Origin: Phragmites australis
Lineage: Eukaryota; Streptophyta; Magnoliopsida; Poales; Poaceae
Direction: 5' to 3'
Assembly (NCBI RefSeq): GCF_958298935.1
Contig: NC_084924.1
Location: forward strand, 3,906,001-3,970,000
Length of the DNA: 64,000 nucleotides
How positions within the stretch are numbered: position 1 is the stretch's first letter; each line of letters begins with the position of its first letter. The position numbers and the translations under genes were made by a program. Shown here one piece after another: positions 35,201 to 46,377 of the stretch. The notes below the pieces were generated by a model. The model was not told where the DNA came from. It did no database searches and saw only the letters and a list, made by a program, of their open reading frames with translations.

Positions 35201-37798
35201 ACCGGATACTCCGGTAATTTATGGGTTTTTAGACCGGAGTCTCCGAGGGAGACTCCGCCGGAGTGTCTCGGTTAGCTTTTAATCTTTTTAATAAAAAGAC
35301 CGGAGTCTTCGGTATTCACCGGATACTCCGGTACCTGGAGAGGCCGGAGAGTCCGGCTAGTCTCCGGACTTAGTCTTTTTGGAAGCCCTGTCAGGACCGG
35401 AGACTCCGGTGTTCACCGGAGACTCCGGTAACTTAACAGAACTGTAACGGCTAGTTCTGACACGTTTTGTGACCGTTCTGACGCCGTTTTTGGATTTAGG
35501 GCCGGATACTCCGGTGTTCACCGGATACCCCGATCAGTTCTGACAGAACAGTAACGGCTAGTTTTTGAGAGAGGGCTATAAATGCTCCCACACCCCATGT
35601 CATTTAGTGCTTGCTGTTGCTGGTGAACTTTAGACCTCTTGAGCACTTTAAGAGCATTCAAAAACCCTCCAACCACCTCTAGTGCAAAGTTTACAAAAAT
35701 TTAGAGAGTTTGTATTTGGAGAGGGTTTAAGCCACTTGAGCATTGAGTTCTTCCTCGAGCATTCGCAGCGATCATTTCTCTTGAAGCTTCGTGCTTCTAG
35801 ACGGCAAGGCGTCGCCCGTAGAGCACCCAAACTTGTGGAGTGCCACGGGAAGTTTGTAAACATCTTCGAATTGAGTAAAAAATTCTAGCTTGATCTTGGT
35901 GGTCGCTAGAAGAGGATAGGGTTGGAAAAGATCCGGCTCTTTGTGAGCTCCTCAACGGAGATGTAGGCACTTCTTTGTGAGGTGGCCGAACTCCGGGATA
36001 ATCTCTTGCGTTCGTATTCGTGCAATTTGTTTTATCGTGTGAATTTGTGATTCTTCATACAAATTGCTCTAGTGATCATCTTGCTAGTGTTAAGTGTTAT
36101 TTTAGCTCTGTGATATCCAGTAGACCTAGCTTCAACTTTAGATTCTAGCTACTTGCTTTAATTCGTAGTTGTTCTAGATTTCCTGTATAGACTGGAGACT
36201 CCGGACTAGATCGGATACTCCAGACCAGACCGGAGTATCCGACCTTCATCGGAGTATCCGGCGGATTTAATCCGCTGTTTTAGTTTTAATTTTCAGAAAA
36301 GCCTATTCACCCCCCCCTCTAGGCACTTTCAGGGCTGCTTAGCTTGCACACACACATCACACTTATGGCTCTTATCATAATTATATGAGGGAATAAGATC
36401 CATCTTGATCAAATGCACAATTGCTTCATTATTGACATGACACAAGTGATAATGCCATATATCAATGTTCTTATTAGAATATGAAGAATAGAAAATATTT
36501 GCAGAGCTATCAAGAATAGAAATGCGGAATATGCCTCCGCAATCATAGCATTTTTCTACAAACGACCCACACCTAGTCAACACTACTTTATTTGACTCGA
36601 AGACTAACTTTATTCCTTCTCGGCACAACATTGATCCGCTAAGTAGATTACGAGTCATGGCAGACACAAACAGCACGTCCTTTAGAACAAGAGTCTTGTT
36701 GGAAGTCAGCTTCAAGCTCACTTGTCCTACTCCGCATACTGCTGCCGAGATCCCATTCCCTATTAGCATGGATCCACCATCTGCACCCTGTAGAGAAGTA
36801 AAACACGTCTGATCAACACAGATATGCATGGTAGCACCTGTATCAATTCACCAACTTACTGGTGAATTTGCCATAAAGACTTCATATACATACCCACTAG
36901 TAGAGTCGCATTTGCCGTGTCATCGACCATTGCAACCGCCACATACACTTGGGCTTTGGCTGCTTTCTGCTGCTCAGGTGTTGGCCTCTTACCCTTACGA
37001 TCGCGGCATCTGTTGGCCTTATGATCCAACCCATCGCAAACATAGACAATCTCGGGCATCTTCTTCTTCATAGCATTAGCTTTCGGTCCTGAAGGTCCAG
37101 GTTTGTTCTCTTCTTTCTTCACATTTCTCCCAGGTTAGTTCTTGTGCTCGACCAAGTTAGCTTGAGCCTGCCTTAGACTTCTCCTCAATATTTATAGTAG
37201 CAATGAGCTTATTAAGAGTCAATTGCTATTTTAAGTGTCGACATGTAGTGACAAACTTACACCAAGAAGTAGGCAGCATGGACAGAATAGCATTAGCCTG
37301 AAAACTCTCAGGGAGTACACAACCGTACTGGCCTAAGTCTTGCACGATCGGCTACAACTCATGGATTTGCTCCATAACTGATCTGCCATCTCCCATACGA
37401 AAGTTCAAGTAGCTTACCACCATGAAGGACTCGTTGCCGTTGTCGCTTTCAACATACTTGTCATTCAGCTCCGATCACACCTTCTGTGCTTCCCCAAACA
37501 ATATGTAGACGTTGAAGAGCCTATTCGATAGTATGACCAAGAGGCGTGCTAGGGCTAAGGCATTTGCCTTCTCCCAACGGGCCCTTAACACGTTGAGATG
37601 CGTTCTTTCGATCTCATCTTGCACGGTTTCCCTCGGAGGGGCGGTTGGCTCTTCAATGAGGACCCAGAAAAGTCCAAGCTCCATCAACCATAGCCTCGTC
37701 CAGGCCTACCAGCGCTTAAAACCGGTTCAATCGAAGCTCTCAGGCTTAATCGCGTCCGAGGACAGCGGAAGTAGGGCAGAAGAGCTAGAGCTAGCCAT
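32298..37798 (-). pseudogene. Copia gag-pol relic
   Basis: Gag starts at ATG 37798-37796 on the minus strand and has a stop within 30 codons. A UBN2-type gag segment is visible near 37400-37690, and a degenerate zinc knuckle (first Cys replaced, ending DHKANRCRDRKGK) near 37030. Protease and the His/Cys zinc-binding part of integrase lie at 36329-36829. After the inserted LTR come integrase fragments (34300-34740), the pol linker (33686-34285), reverse transcriptase with a LYVDDILLFG motif (near 33240) and RNase H (32298-32588, ending after ANPFTKG). Multiple stops and frameshifts make it non-functional. No reconstruction is offered. Confidence 0.85.
34754..36331 (+). mobile_element. Sirevirus-type copia solo LTR
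   Basis: A 1578-bp insert from TGAAAGTGCATCTAGGACCC to CTCTAGGCACTTTCA, flanked by the 5-bp duplication GGGCT (34749-34753, 36332-36336). It lies inside the integrase of the minus-strand copia element and joins the frame exactly across the duplication. Ends and the CTATTCACCC motif match Sirevirus/Maximus LTRs and the shortened LTR at 42299-42450. Between 35090 and 35560, and again at 36190-36260, it carries many CCGGAGTCTCCGG-like palindromes. No internal region remains, so it is a solo LTR left by recombination. Confidence 0.88.
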
Positions 37799-37823
37799 CA
37801 CAGAAGCTATAGGATTTCTGGAT

Positions 37824-39293
37824 TGTTGAAATATGTGCGATAATAAGAGCATATATATCCATATTCCGAAAAAACACAATAAGAGCTGAATAGATCATAA
37901 AGGATATACATGAACTTGCAAGATTGTGCCACCAATGCTGAAACAAAGACAACAATCATCATGTATTGATAACAGTAATGCGAAACAACAAGATGAGGAA
38001 TTAAAATTCGCTCTTAGAGGATTCTAAACAGCTGGCCCTAGAACTATAGAATTATGCTCCCTAGCTGATCTTTAGTCATATCACAAATTGGACCAGTAAA
38101 TAGAGATCACACCTAGATAAAGATCCTGAACAAAAGTTCTTTGAAAATACTATAGCTTCCTGGACAGTGCTGCAGAACAAGTGCTCAAATACTAAAAAGA
38201 AACAAGCACCTATTTAACATGATAATAGCAGCACAATAGACCAGCAGGGCTAGAAACCTCAATTACGGAACCATCAACATATATTGTTCTCTTATATATT
38301 AATCAAGCAGTTTAAGCTCAAACTATAGACAACAATAGCACATGTTCAGGAGCTCAAAGTAACTCGGCAATGAACTAAAAGACTACAGAATCCCAAAATC
38401 GGTATACAAGCATTGATCAGCTAGAATCAAAGTACAAAGCCCAATTGTTGCATATGCCTTTCAACAACCAGAGAACTGAACATGACCTCATCTATTGTAC
38501 TCAACTAACTAGTCCAATTTCAATGTACTTAATCATCATTGAGCATACAAAAGCATCCAAACTATTCAGGTCAAAAGAGAGTAAAAACTCACAGTGAGAA
38601 TTGATGAAAGGAGCGGACAAGAGAGGCAAGACATGACTCGAAGGTCGCAGTCCCAGTAATCCTATCGCCCGCCGTTTCCGTCAGCAAGAAGAAAGACGGA
38701 GATACAATGCCCACCACATTGCGACGACACGTGTGGGCGAGCCTCGGCTATGCAGCTCTAGCCACCAACACCACCTTCTTCTCGACTCCCAAGACACCGA
38801 TCAAGGATGAGTGGAACTTGGCTCAAGCTAACCGATGCCAACCGAAAAGAAAACTAGAAGGGAAATAAAGATGTGAATTAATATGTGTGTCGAGAAAAAG
38901 AGGGAGGATAAGAAGATAAACGGGAAGAGCCAGCGCACGCACGTATCTTCAAGGGATTTCTCTTTGAATCGTGAACTTTATCCATACCAATTGAGTGACT
39001 CCTGGCGAATCAGGCGGCCAGCAGCAGCAGCAGCATCAGCCATGCCCAGAGCCCCCTACGAACCTCTGTAGGACTCGGACCTGACGGTTTTGCTGCCACC
39101 ACCCAGCACACGCCCAACGGGCGAGCCTCATCCATCTCTGATGATTTTTCCCCACACTAAACCCTAGCAGTCGGCAGCTCTTTTGCCGAGCAGCCATGGG
39201 CCTGAGCCAAACAAACCAGGGATGGCCTAGCCAACTACTAGGATTCGGCCACAGAGAAACTTTCTTAACATTAAAATTTCAACATACACCATA
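37824..39293 (-). repeat. Copia 5' LTR
   Basis: Upstream LTR of the minus-strand element, aligned with 30382-31801. Its outer end reads ATACACCATA where the partner has ATACACAACA. Confidence 0.9.
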
Positions 39294-39298
39294 GTATT

Positions 39299-39670
39299 CA
39301 CATGCAATCAGTGACCAGTGCCCAAGCATGTGGCAGCACAATATCCTCCCACCAGCCTCATTGTGCATGGCCATGCTAATGTTACACGTTTGTGCCAGTG
39401 CAGTTCGTTCCGTTCTACATATGTACACATGTGTGCATTTTTCCCCATCTACAGTGCTCAGTGCTCCTTATTTTACCATTCGGGTATGCCCTCACTCCGG
39501 ACAGAGACAGACGTCGAGATACCATCCGACGGCCGGCACGAGCGGCGCAGTGGGAAAAGGACGAGATCGATGTCTATTTGTTTGGTTGAATCAACCCGTA
39601 TATGATGTCTGTTTGCTTGGTTAAATCGATCTATATATGTACAGGTCATGTAGGGTCTGAGTAAGTATAG
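39299..39670. other. Spacer right of the copia element
   Basis: Original host DNA continuing from the DST 3' flank (CACATGCAATC after the duplicated GTATT). No gene was seen. Confidence 0.5.
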
Positions 39671-40157
39671 TTGTTTGGTTGGTTGAATTATACTATTTTA
39701 TTTAGGATGAAATAGTTTAGATTTTTAGAATATACTAAAAAGATGATGTATCGAGTTGTGGGGTAAAATTGGTCGAACGACCCCGTATAGATATTGTTAA
39801 GTCCGCTAATCATTTACGGTTAGTGATGGTAAGTAACCATTAGTGGTTATTAAGAATTTTTAGTTAAATACTAGTTACAATTAGATGTTATTAACCATAA
39901 ATAATTATTATTGTGAGTATTTAGCGATAATTAATGACAACTTAAGTTATGATTAACTGGAATTAGTAATGATCAATACTCCATTCGGTTCATGACATTT
40001 TTGATTTTTTTTTTCAGTCTTTGATGTGCAACTTTGACCATTATTTTTCTGTTAGAATATAATTATAATATCTAGTAAAAATATAATATTATGAAAGTAT
40101 TTTTCAAGATAAATCTACATGTATGATTTTTATATTTTCAAACTAAATTCCAGAGTA

Positions 40158-40951
40158 TGTTGGATAGTGGGTGCGTGAACGGCGTTTCGGGAACACATGG
40201 AGTTGATGAATTGTTTGTGTAATGAATTCTGAGACACGAGGAGTTATACAGGTTCAAACCTCCATACAGAGGGTGTTCTAGCTGGTTGCTAGGCTTTTTC
40301 TCTCCTCCTTTACAAACGGGATCCTCATCCCTTTATATGGGAGAGAGGAGGAGAACTTTCACGTGGGTCCAAATAGAGGACTCCTGCTCATCCTAATATC
40401 TAACACAAGTCATCATTACAGAGGATAAAGCGTGCTCACTTTCCCTGAGGGTTTGATACATCCCCTCATCGTGCGCCGTAGATCTTTGGCTGTCACGCCG
40501 TCTCATCTGGGTGCTCTGCCTGCTGCTTCTATGTGGAGTTATCAACTTGCCTGACCGGCCTGCTGACACCGTCCCATCCGTTGTGTGACGCCATGCTGGT
40601 CTGCACTGCCCTGCCCCATAGCATTTAATGCCATGAGACGGGACACTACCATTTTGCACCGTCCATGACTTTGTTCGTAGGGGAAGGCGCCTGGAGAAGG
40701 AAAAAACACTTGAGTAGATATCAATAAAAATGATTGGACAGCTTGTGTCAGGTCCGTCCCTACGACTAGTGGGTCTAGTCGCGGGTTCAGGTGAGGTCCC
40801 AATGAGGCTGGTCGCGTAAGCCTCGTATTGGTCACGGGACTTCCTATAATGGTCATGCGACCAACTAGTTTTTAGGAAATACACATCCCTGGTTCTTATA
40901 TTCCTTGGGGGATCCTTTTGCTTGGGTACCCCTACACTCTATATACCAACA
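40158..40951 (+). repeat. Left LTR of the 40-46 kb element
   Basis: TGTTGGATAGTGGGTGCGTG to CTATATACCAACA. It aligns with 45269-46099, but the right copy has about 60 extra bases near its 5' end. Confidence 0.9.
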
Positions 40952-41257
40952 GTAGGCCCCAAGCTTCCCAGTGACCGTGGTACGTCCTGGTCGTACCATT
41001 AGGGCCCCTAGCAAACGTAATCTGTCCGAGAAGCGGTCGTTTTGACGTCGTCAGTCTTCCGAGTTTAAGTTCGAGTTTCCGTGTCACGAGGGGAGCTTTT
41101 AAGCGTCTTGAGAGAGATTGATTGCTGCTGGCCCTGAAGGACTCTTTGGTTCCTTTAGTGTGCCCCCTCGAATTTTGAGTGGCTTGACTGCTACGCCTGT
41201 TGGAGTGCCGTTGGGATCTTTTTTTTAAAAAAGGGGAGCGTTTGACGATCTTTCGAA

Positions 41258-41833
41258 TTGCCCTCACGTCTTCCTTCCTATCTCACGTTTTGCTTAGTAG
41301 TGTTGGCAAGTTCCGGGGTCATGGCGTGCTCCTTTCCTTCCTTGCCGGAGAGCTTGATGACTTCAGAAGGCTTTGTGAGGGCCGAGTCGCCTCTGGCGTC
41401 GGTCTCTCTCGCTGTGGTGCCTCTAGAGTCAATCGACGTCGCGGGTATGCTTGCAAGGTCGAAGTCGATGCTTGCCAAGTTGGAGCCAGCAACCATCATA
41501 CTCCCGCTCTTTCATCGTTGACTGTCTTCTACTGGTTCGTTTCGGTCTCCAGCCTGGGCAGATCCCCCGGCCGAGGTCATCGAAGTATCCGATGATGAGG
41601 GGGAGATCGATTGGAACCTTCTGGAGGAAGAGGTCGACGAAGAGGAGAAATTGGAGATGAAGCGGAAGGAGGATCTGCTAGGTGCGTCGGTGCCGGTCAA
41701 TAGCTCCACCTGGGTCTTTGCATTGGCGGCCTTCCCTGGTCCTTACGTCGGCCATCGCCCGATTCCCGGAGTGGTAAGCTGCCCCTCCCGGGATGAGTAC
41801 AAGAGGTTTCTTGACTCTTTCAAGGGTAAATAG
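41258..41833 (+). pseudogene. Unassigned coding-like relic inside the LTR element
   Basis: An 87-codon open frame (41258-41521) is followed, after a stop and in other frames, by an acidic segment with VSDDEGEIDWN-like composition and ending at TAG 41831-41833. It resembles the non-pol leader proteins of some grass LTR elements. No domain is recognisable. Confidence 0.3.
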
Positions 41834-42452
41834 GGATCCCACACTTTTGAGTTTCTGAAGGTGATGGATCCTCCCTTATTGCGTGGGTCCGATGGATCCT
41901 TTCTGTCAACTTTTTACTAACTTTTATGAATAAAAAAAAAGTGTGGGGGTTGAACGCCTATTCTTGTTGTATTCCTCATGCTAGTCAGGCACTTGGTGTG
42001 TAGAACAAGCCACGACTCGGCAAGTCTGTTGGGGGCGGGCCACGCTCGGTTCCTACGAGGATTTGTGGCTTTGCCGTCTTTGTCTCCGGCTGCCTGGTTG
42101 TTCGGCATCTTGGTCGCTAACCCCCATAGTGGTCACCGAGCGTGGTCGCCGCTGTGGTCAGAGAACCCATATGTCGGGAGTCCATGGCTGGTCATGAGGT
42201 CTTGCAAAACAGAGAGTCTGGTTTTTCTTTATTGAAATTTAAGAACTTACAAGCTGTATTTCACGCTCGTCTGGAAGGTCCTGAAAAATAGACAAATGTG
42301 AAAGTGCATCTAGGCCCCTAAGTGGGTTTTGGTGATAATGACAAGTTCCGGACAAAAGTGCAGAAGGTCCGAACTTTTTCTGATCCGCTGTTTTAAGTTT
42401 GCAGAATTTTTAGGTTTCGCCTATTCACCCTCCCTCTAGACGACATTTCAAT

Positions 42453-42464
42453 TGGTATCAGAGC
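42453..42464 (+). other. Primer-binding site (initiator tRNA-Met type)
   Basis: TGGTATCAGAGC, complementary to the 3' end of plant initiator tRNA-Met, lies 2 bases after the LTR end (42450). It fixes the LTR boundary and the orientation. Confidence 0.9.
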
Positions 42465-42499
42465 CTAACCTCCTACAAGACTTCACCGCTTGCAGGAAT

Positions 42500-45268
42500 A
42501 TGAAATGTCTAACATCCGGAAGCTCGAAGAGTCTAAAAGATGATTCGTCAAAGAACGACGAAGGTGGTGGTAAGGGAAAGGGAAGTGAAATACCTGTCAA
42601 TTATGATCGTTTAAATTTTTCTAGCAATTACATCTCCGTGTCATCCGGGCGTGCACCATTCTTTGATGGTACACATTATGCCGCTTGGAGGCACAAGATG
42701 AAAATGCATCTAATATCTCTTCATCCAAGTATTTGAAAGATTGTTTGCACAAGTTGTGACTTGCCGGATGAAGATCAAGAGCTCACTTCCAATGAAGAGC
42801 AAAACATGCACCGCAATGCTTAAGCTACAAGTATTTTACTTAGTGCCTTGAGTCCAGAAGAGTTCAACGAAGTAGATGGGCTTAAGAAAGCTAAGCAAAT
42901 TTAGGATACTCTCCAAGTTGCATATGAAGGCACTACAAGCGTGAGAGTTCAATATAGAGTTACTTGAGGGCAAACTAGGAAGATTCATCATGGAAGACCA
43001 TGAAACTCCCCAAGCCATGTATGATAGGATGATGGTGCTTGTAAACAAGCTAAGAGGGCTTGGGAGTGAAGACATTGATGATCACAAAGTGGTGAAAAGA
43101 TTGCTTAGAGCTTTTGCTCATAGAAATCTCACTTTAGTGACACTTCTCCGAGAAAGAAGAGATTACAAAAGGATCACACCGAGCGATGTACTCGGAAGGA
43201 TACTTGCCCATGAGCTCATGGAGGAAGAAGCCAATGAAGTGAAGATTCATTCCAAGCAAAGCTCAACCTCTAAGAATAAGGAGGTTGCATTCAAGGCAAG
43301 TAAAAGCAAATAAGTTCAAGAATCAAGCTCAAGCAAAGAAGAGAGCTCCGAAGATGGAGAGATGGCTTTCTTTGTGAAGAGATTCAAGAAATTCATGAGG
43401 AAGAGTGGCTATGCCAAATACAAGAGAGATATGCCCAAGAAGAGAGTATCTAAGAGTGCATGCTATGAATGTGGCGAAATTGGCCATTTCATAGCCGATT
43501 GCCCCAGCAAGAAGAAAGGAAAAGACAAGTAAGAAAATAAGAGCAAGCCATTCAAGAAGGACAAGTACAAGACACACAAGAAGAAATATTCGGGTCAAGC
43601 ACACATTGGAAAGGAGTGGAATTCCAATTCCGACTCCGATGATGAAGGGGTTGCCACCATCGCCATTCGCGAGCCTACACTAAGAAAATCACTCTTAATG
43701 AGTGATGATGATGATAACTCCCCTAAGTGTCTCATGTCTAAAGGCTGCAAGGTAAAATCTCAATCCAAGCTCCTAGATAGTGATAGTGATTATGATAGTG
43801 ATAGTGATAGTTTATTTAAAGGTTTAAGCAAAAATATCATGTCTAAGATAAAAGAGCTAAAGGATACAATAGATAGTCATGATGAGACCTTTGAGAGACA
43901 AGAGGACTTGCTTATCCTTGAAAAAGAGATAAACCTAGAACTCGAGGAGCTCCTTGCTAAAGAGAAGGAGGAAGTTGAGAAGTTGTCTAATAATTATGAT
44001 TTGCTCAATTCCTCAATTGCTAGTCTCGAGAGTAACAATTCTACACTTCAAGAGAAATTATGATGTTTGGATAAAAATTATAAAACTCTTGAATTGCAAA
44101 TTGATATCCATAAGAGTAGCTCATTCGACTCTAATGACGCAAACTTGCTATCTAGTGCTTCTACTAGTAATTGATGCTCTCGTTGTTTTAATATTGATAT
44201 AAATGCTTGTATTACTAATGTTGAATCTTTGCAAGCTTTAAAAAAGAAAATGAGAAGTTAAATACCTTGGTCAAGTATGGGTGCATCAAAACTTACAAAT
44301 CCAAAAATACACTACACAAGACCATTCAAGCCAAGGATAACAAGCAAAAAAAGGGGGCTTGGATTTGATCAATACACGAGCAAGCTAAATGGCCGTGTGA
44401 TGATGAATGGAGTGGAGTGCCTCAAGTTCATTAAGGGAGGCAAGCAAAATGATCACACCGCTCAAGCAAAGCAACCAAAGGCATATGCTTCTCAATCTAC
44501 CTTTTATACCTCTTATATGCTTAAGAGAAACCACCGTGGTAAAGTGGTTGCTCTTTATGTTGGTCCCCGCACAAAGAATAGAATTGTCAAAAGGAATTTG
44601 TGGGTACCAAAGGTACTTGTGACTAACGCTAAGAGACTCAAACAAATTTGGATACCTAAAATAAAGGTATAAACTTGTTTTGTAGACATACTCCTCCCGT
44701 GGATCAAGTTGGGTGATCGATAGTGGATGTACAAATTATATGACCATAAAAAAGAATATGTTCTCATCTTTTGAAGAAGATGGAGGACCAATTGAAAACA
44801 TCATCTTTGGTGATGATGGAAAATGAGAATTTGTAGTGCTTGTCAAGCGAGAAAGTAAGTCGGAGCACCTCATCCCACCAAGAATGTGATGACAACCACA
44901 AGGCCATTGGAGCTTCTTCACATGGATTTATTTGGGCCAATCGCCTACATAAGTTTTGACGGTAATAAATATTTATTGGTTATTGTTGATGACTATTCTC
45001 GTTTCACTTGGGTATTCTTTTTGCATGATAAAAGTGAAACACAAGTCATATTCAAGAAATTTGTAAGAAGAGCCCAAAATGAGTTTGAAGTGAAGATCAA
45101 AAGGGTGAGAGGCGACAACGGAAGCGAGTTCAAGAACACACAAATTGAAGAGTTTCTTAATGACGAAGGGATTAAGCATGAATTCTCAGCACCTTACTCC
45201 TCTCAACAAAATGGGGTTATCGAGAGGAAGAATATGACTCTAATAGAGTCGGCAAGGACGATGCTTGA
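42500..45268 (+). pseudogene. Sirevirus gag and partial integrase relic
   Basis: Gag pieces at about 42500-43500 (PFFDGTHYAAWRHKMKMHL, then LVNKLRGLG and a zinc knuckle) are interrupted by in-frame stops near 42737, 42822 and 42903. A Ser/Asp-rich coiled-coil part follows to 44063. Integrase begins near 44886 (ELLHMDLFGP, VDDYSRFTWV, RGDNGSEF, SQQNGV) and is cut in the middle. It cannot give an active protein. Confidence 0.8.
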
Positions 45269-46099
45269 TGTTGGACAGTGGGTGCGTGAACAGCGTTTCG
45301 GGAACACAGGGAGTTGATCAGCCGACGTTCAGTGAAACACATGATGAATTGTGTGTGTGACGAACTTTGAGACGCGAGGAGTTATACAGGTTTGGGTCTC
45401 CTGAAGGATAATAACCCTACTTTATATGTGTTGTGTTTATGGAGGATCTGAGTAGGTTACAGAAGGTGTTCTAGCTGGTTGCCAGGCTTTTTCCGTCCTC
45501 TTTTACAAACGGGGTCATCATCCCTTTATATAGGAGGGAGGATGAGAATTTATAGGTGGGTCCAAATAGAGGACTCCTACTCATTCTAATATCTAACCCA
45601 AACTATTATAACAGAGGACAAAGCGTGCCCGCTTGTCCTTAGGGTTTGATACATCCCCTTGCTGTGCGCCATAGATATTTGGTTGTCACACTGTCTCGTC
45701 CGGGTGCTCTACCTGCCGCTTGTATGTGGAGTTATCAACTTTCCTGATCGGCCTGCTGACACCGTGCTACTCTGCATTGCCCCACCTTGTAGCATTTAAT
45801 GCCATAGGACGGGACACTACCTTTCTACATCATCCGTGACTTTATTTGTAGCGGAAGACGCCTGGGGAAGGAAAAAACACTTGACCAGTCCATGACGTTA
45901 GGTCCGACCCTACAACCAGTGGACTGGTCGTGGGTTCAGACGAGGTCCCAATGAGGCTGGTCACGTAAGCCTCGTATTAGTCGTAGGACTTACTATCCTG
46001 GTCATGCGACCGACGAGTTTTTAGGAAATACACATCCCGGGTTCTTATATTCCTTAGGGGGTCATTTTTCTAGGTACCCCTGCACTCCATACACCGACA
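45269..46099 (+). repeat. Right LTR of the 40-46 kb element
   Basis: TGTTGGACAGTGGGTGCGTG to CCATACACCGACA. It directly abuts the cut integrase of the inner Sirevirus at 45268. Confidence 0.9.
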
Positions 46100-46377
46100 T
46101 AAATATTTTAGAAGCTATTGGCGACCAAAGTTTTAAAAGTTTGATCGAATCTTAGTCAAAGCGTCAAGTATTTATGACCGGAGGGAGTACTAATTAGCAT
46201 AGTTTGTTGATAATAACAAATATAAAAATTATTATTTCTATAAAATAATTAAGTTATACATAAATATAATACATAACTTTTAGTAACTAAATATGTCCTT
46301 ATAACATCTCATATATCTAACTAAATATATTCCCATACTAACCAAATAAACTACATGTACCCCTCATCCAAGACCAT

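Larger units (their letters stand above)
30382..39293 (-). mobile_element. Ty1/copia LTR retrotransposon, decayed
   Basis: An 8.9-kb element on the minus strand flanked by 5-bp target duplications GTATT (30377-30381 and 39294-39298). LTRs of 1420 and 1470 bp bracket a gag-pol relic in the order gag, protease, integrase, reverse transcriptase, RNase H, which is copia order. Frameshifts and stops occur throughout, and a foreign solo LTR (34754-36331) splits the integrase. The LTRs differ by many substitutions and small indels, so this is not a recent insertion. The leader between 5' LTR and gag ATG is only about 25 bp, and the usual initiator-Met primer site was not found there. Confidence 0.9.
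42299..45268 (+). mobile_element. Truncated Sirevirus-type copia element
   Basis: It begins with a shortened LTR (42299-42450, TGAAAGTGCATCTAGGCCCC ... CTATTCACCC), then the primer-binding site TGGTATCAGAGC, a gag with several stops, a CCHC knuckle (CYECGEIGHFIADC near 43460), an acidic coiled-coil extension (43698-44063) and integrase up to its middle (44886-45265). It ends abruptly at the 3' LTR of the host element. Reverse transcriptase, RNase H and its own 3' LTR are missing. Confidence 0.85.
40158..46099 (+). mobile_element. LTR retroelement with chimeric interior
   Basis: Direct LTRs at 40158-40951 (794 bp) and 45269-46099 (831 bp) start TGTTGGA and end ACCAACA/ACCGACA. The 5' internal part (40952-42298) carries only a short open frame (41258-41521) and an acidic coding-like stretch (41530-41830) that I do not recognise. 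The remainder to 45268 is a truncated Sirevirus joined directly to the 3' LTR. No pol of the outer element is present, so it is non-autonomous or gutted. Confidence 0.85.
39979..46187 (+). mobile_element. Stowaway MITE split by an LTR element
   Basis: The left part (39979-40157, starting CTCCATTCGGTTCATGAC) and the right part (46100-46187, ending ATTTATGACCGGAGGGAG) together give one Stowaway of the family at 28045-28297. TA flanks lie at 39977-39978 and 46188-46189. TAAAT occurs on both sides of the split (40144-40148 and 46100-46104). On the left it is separated from the LTR by 9 bp, so the target duplication is not clean. Confidence 0.75.
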
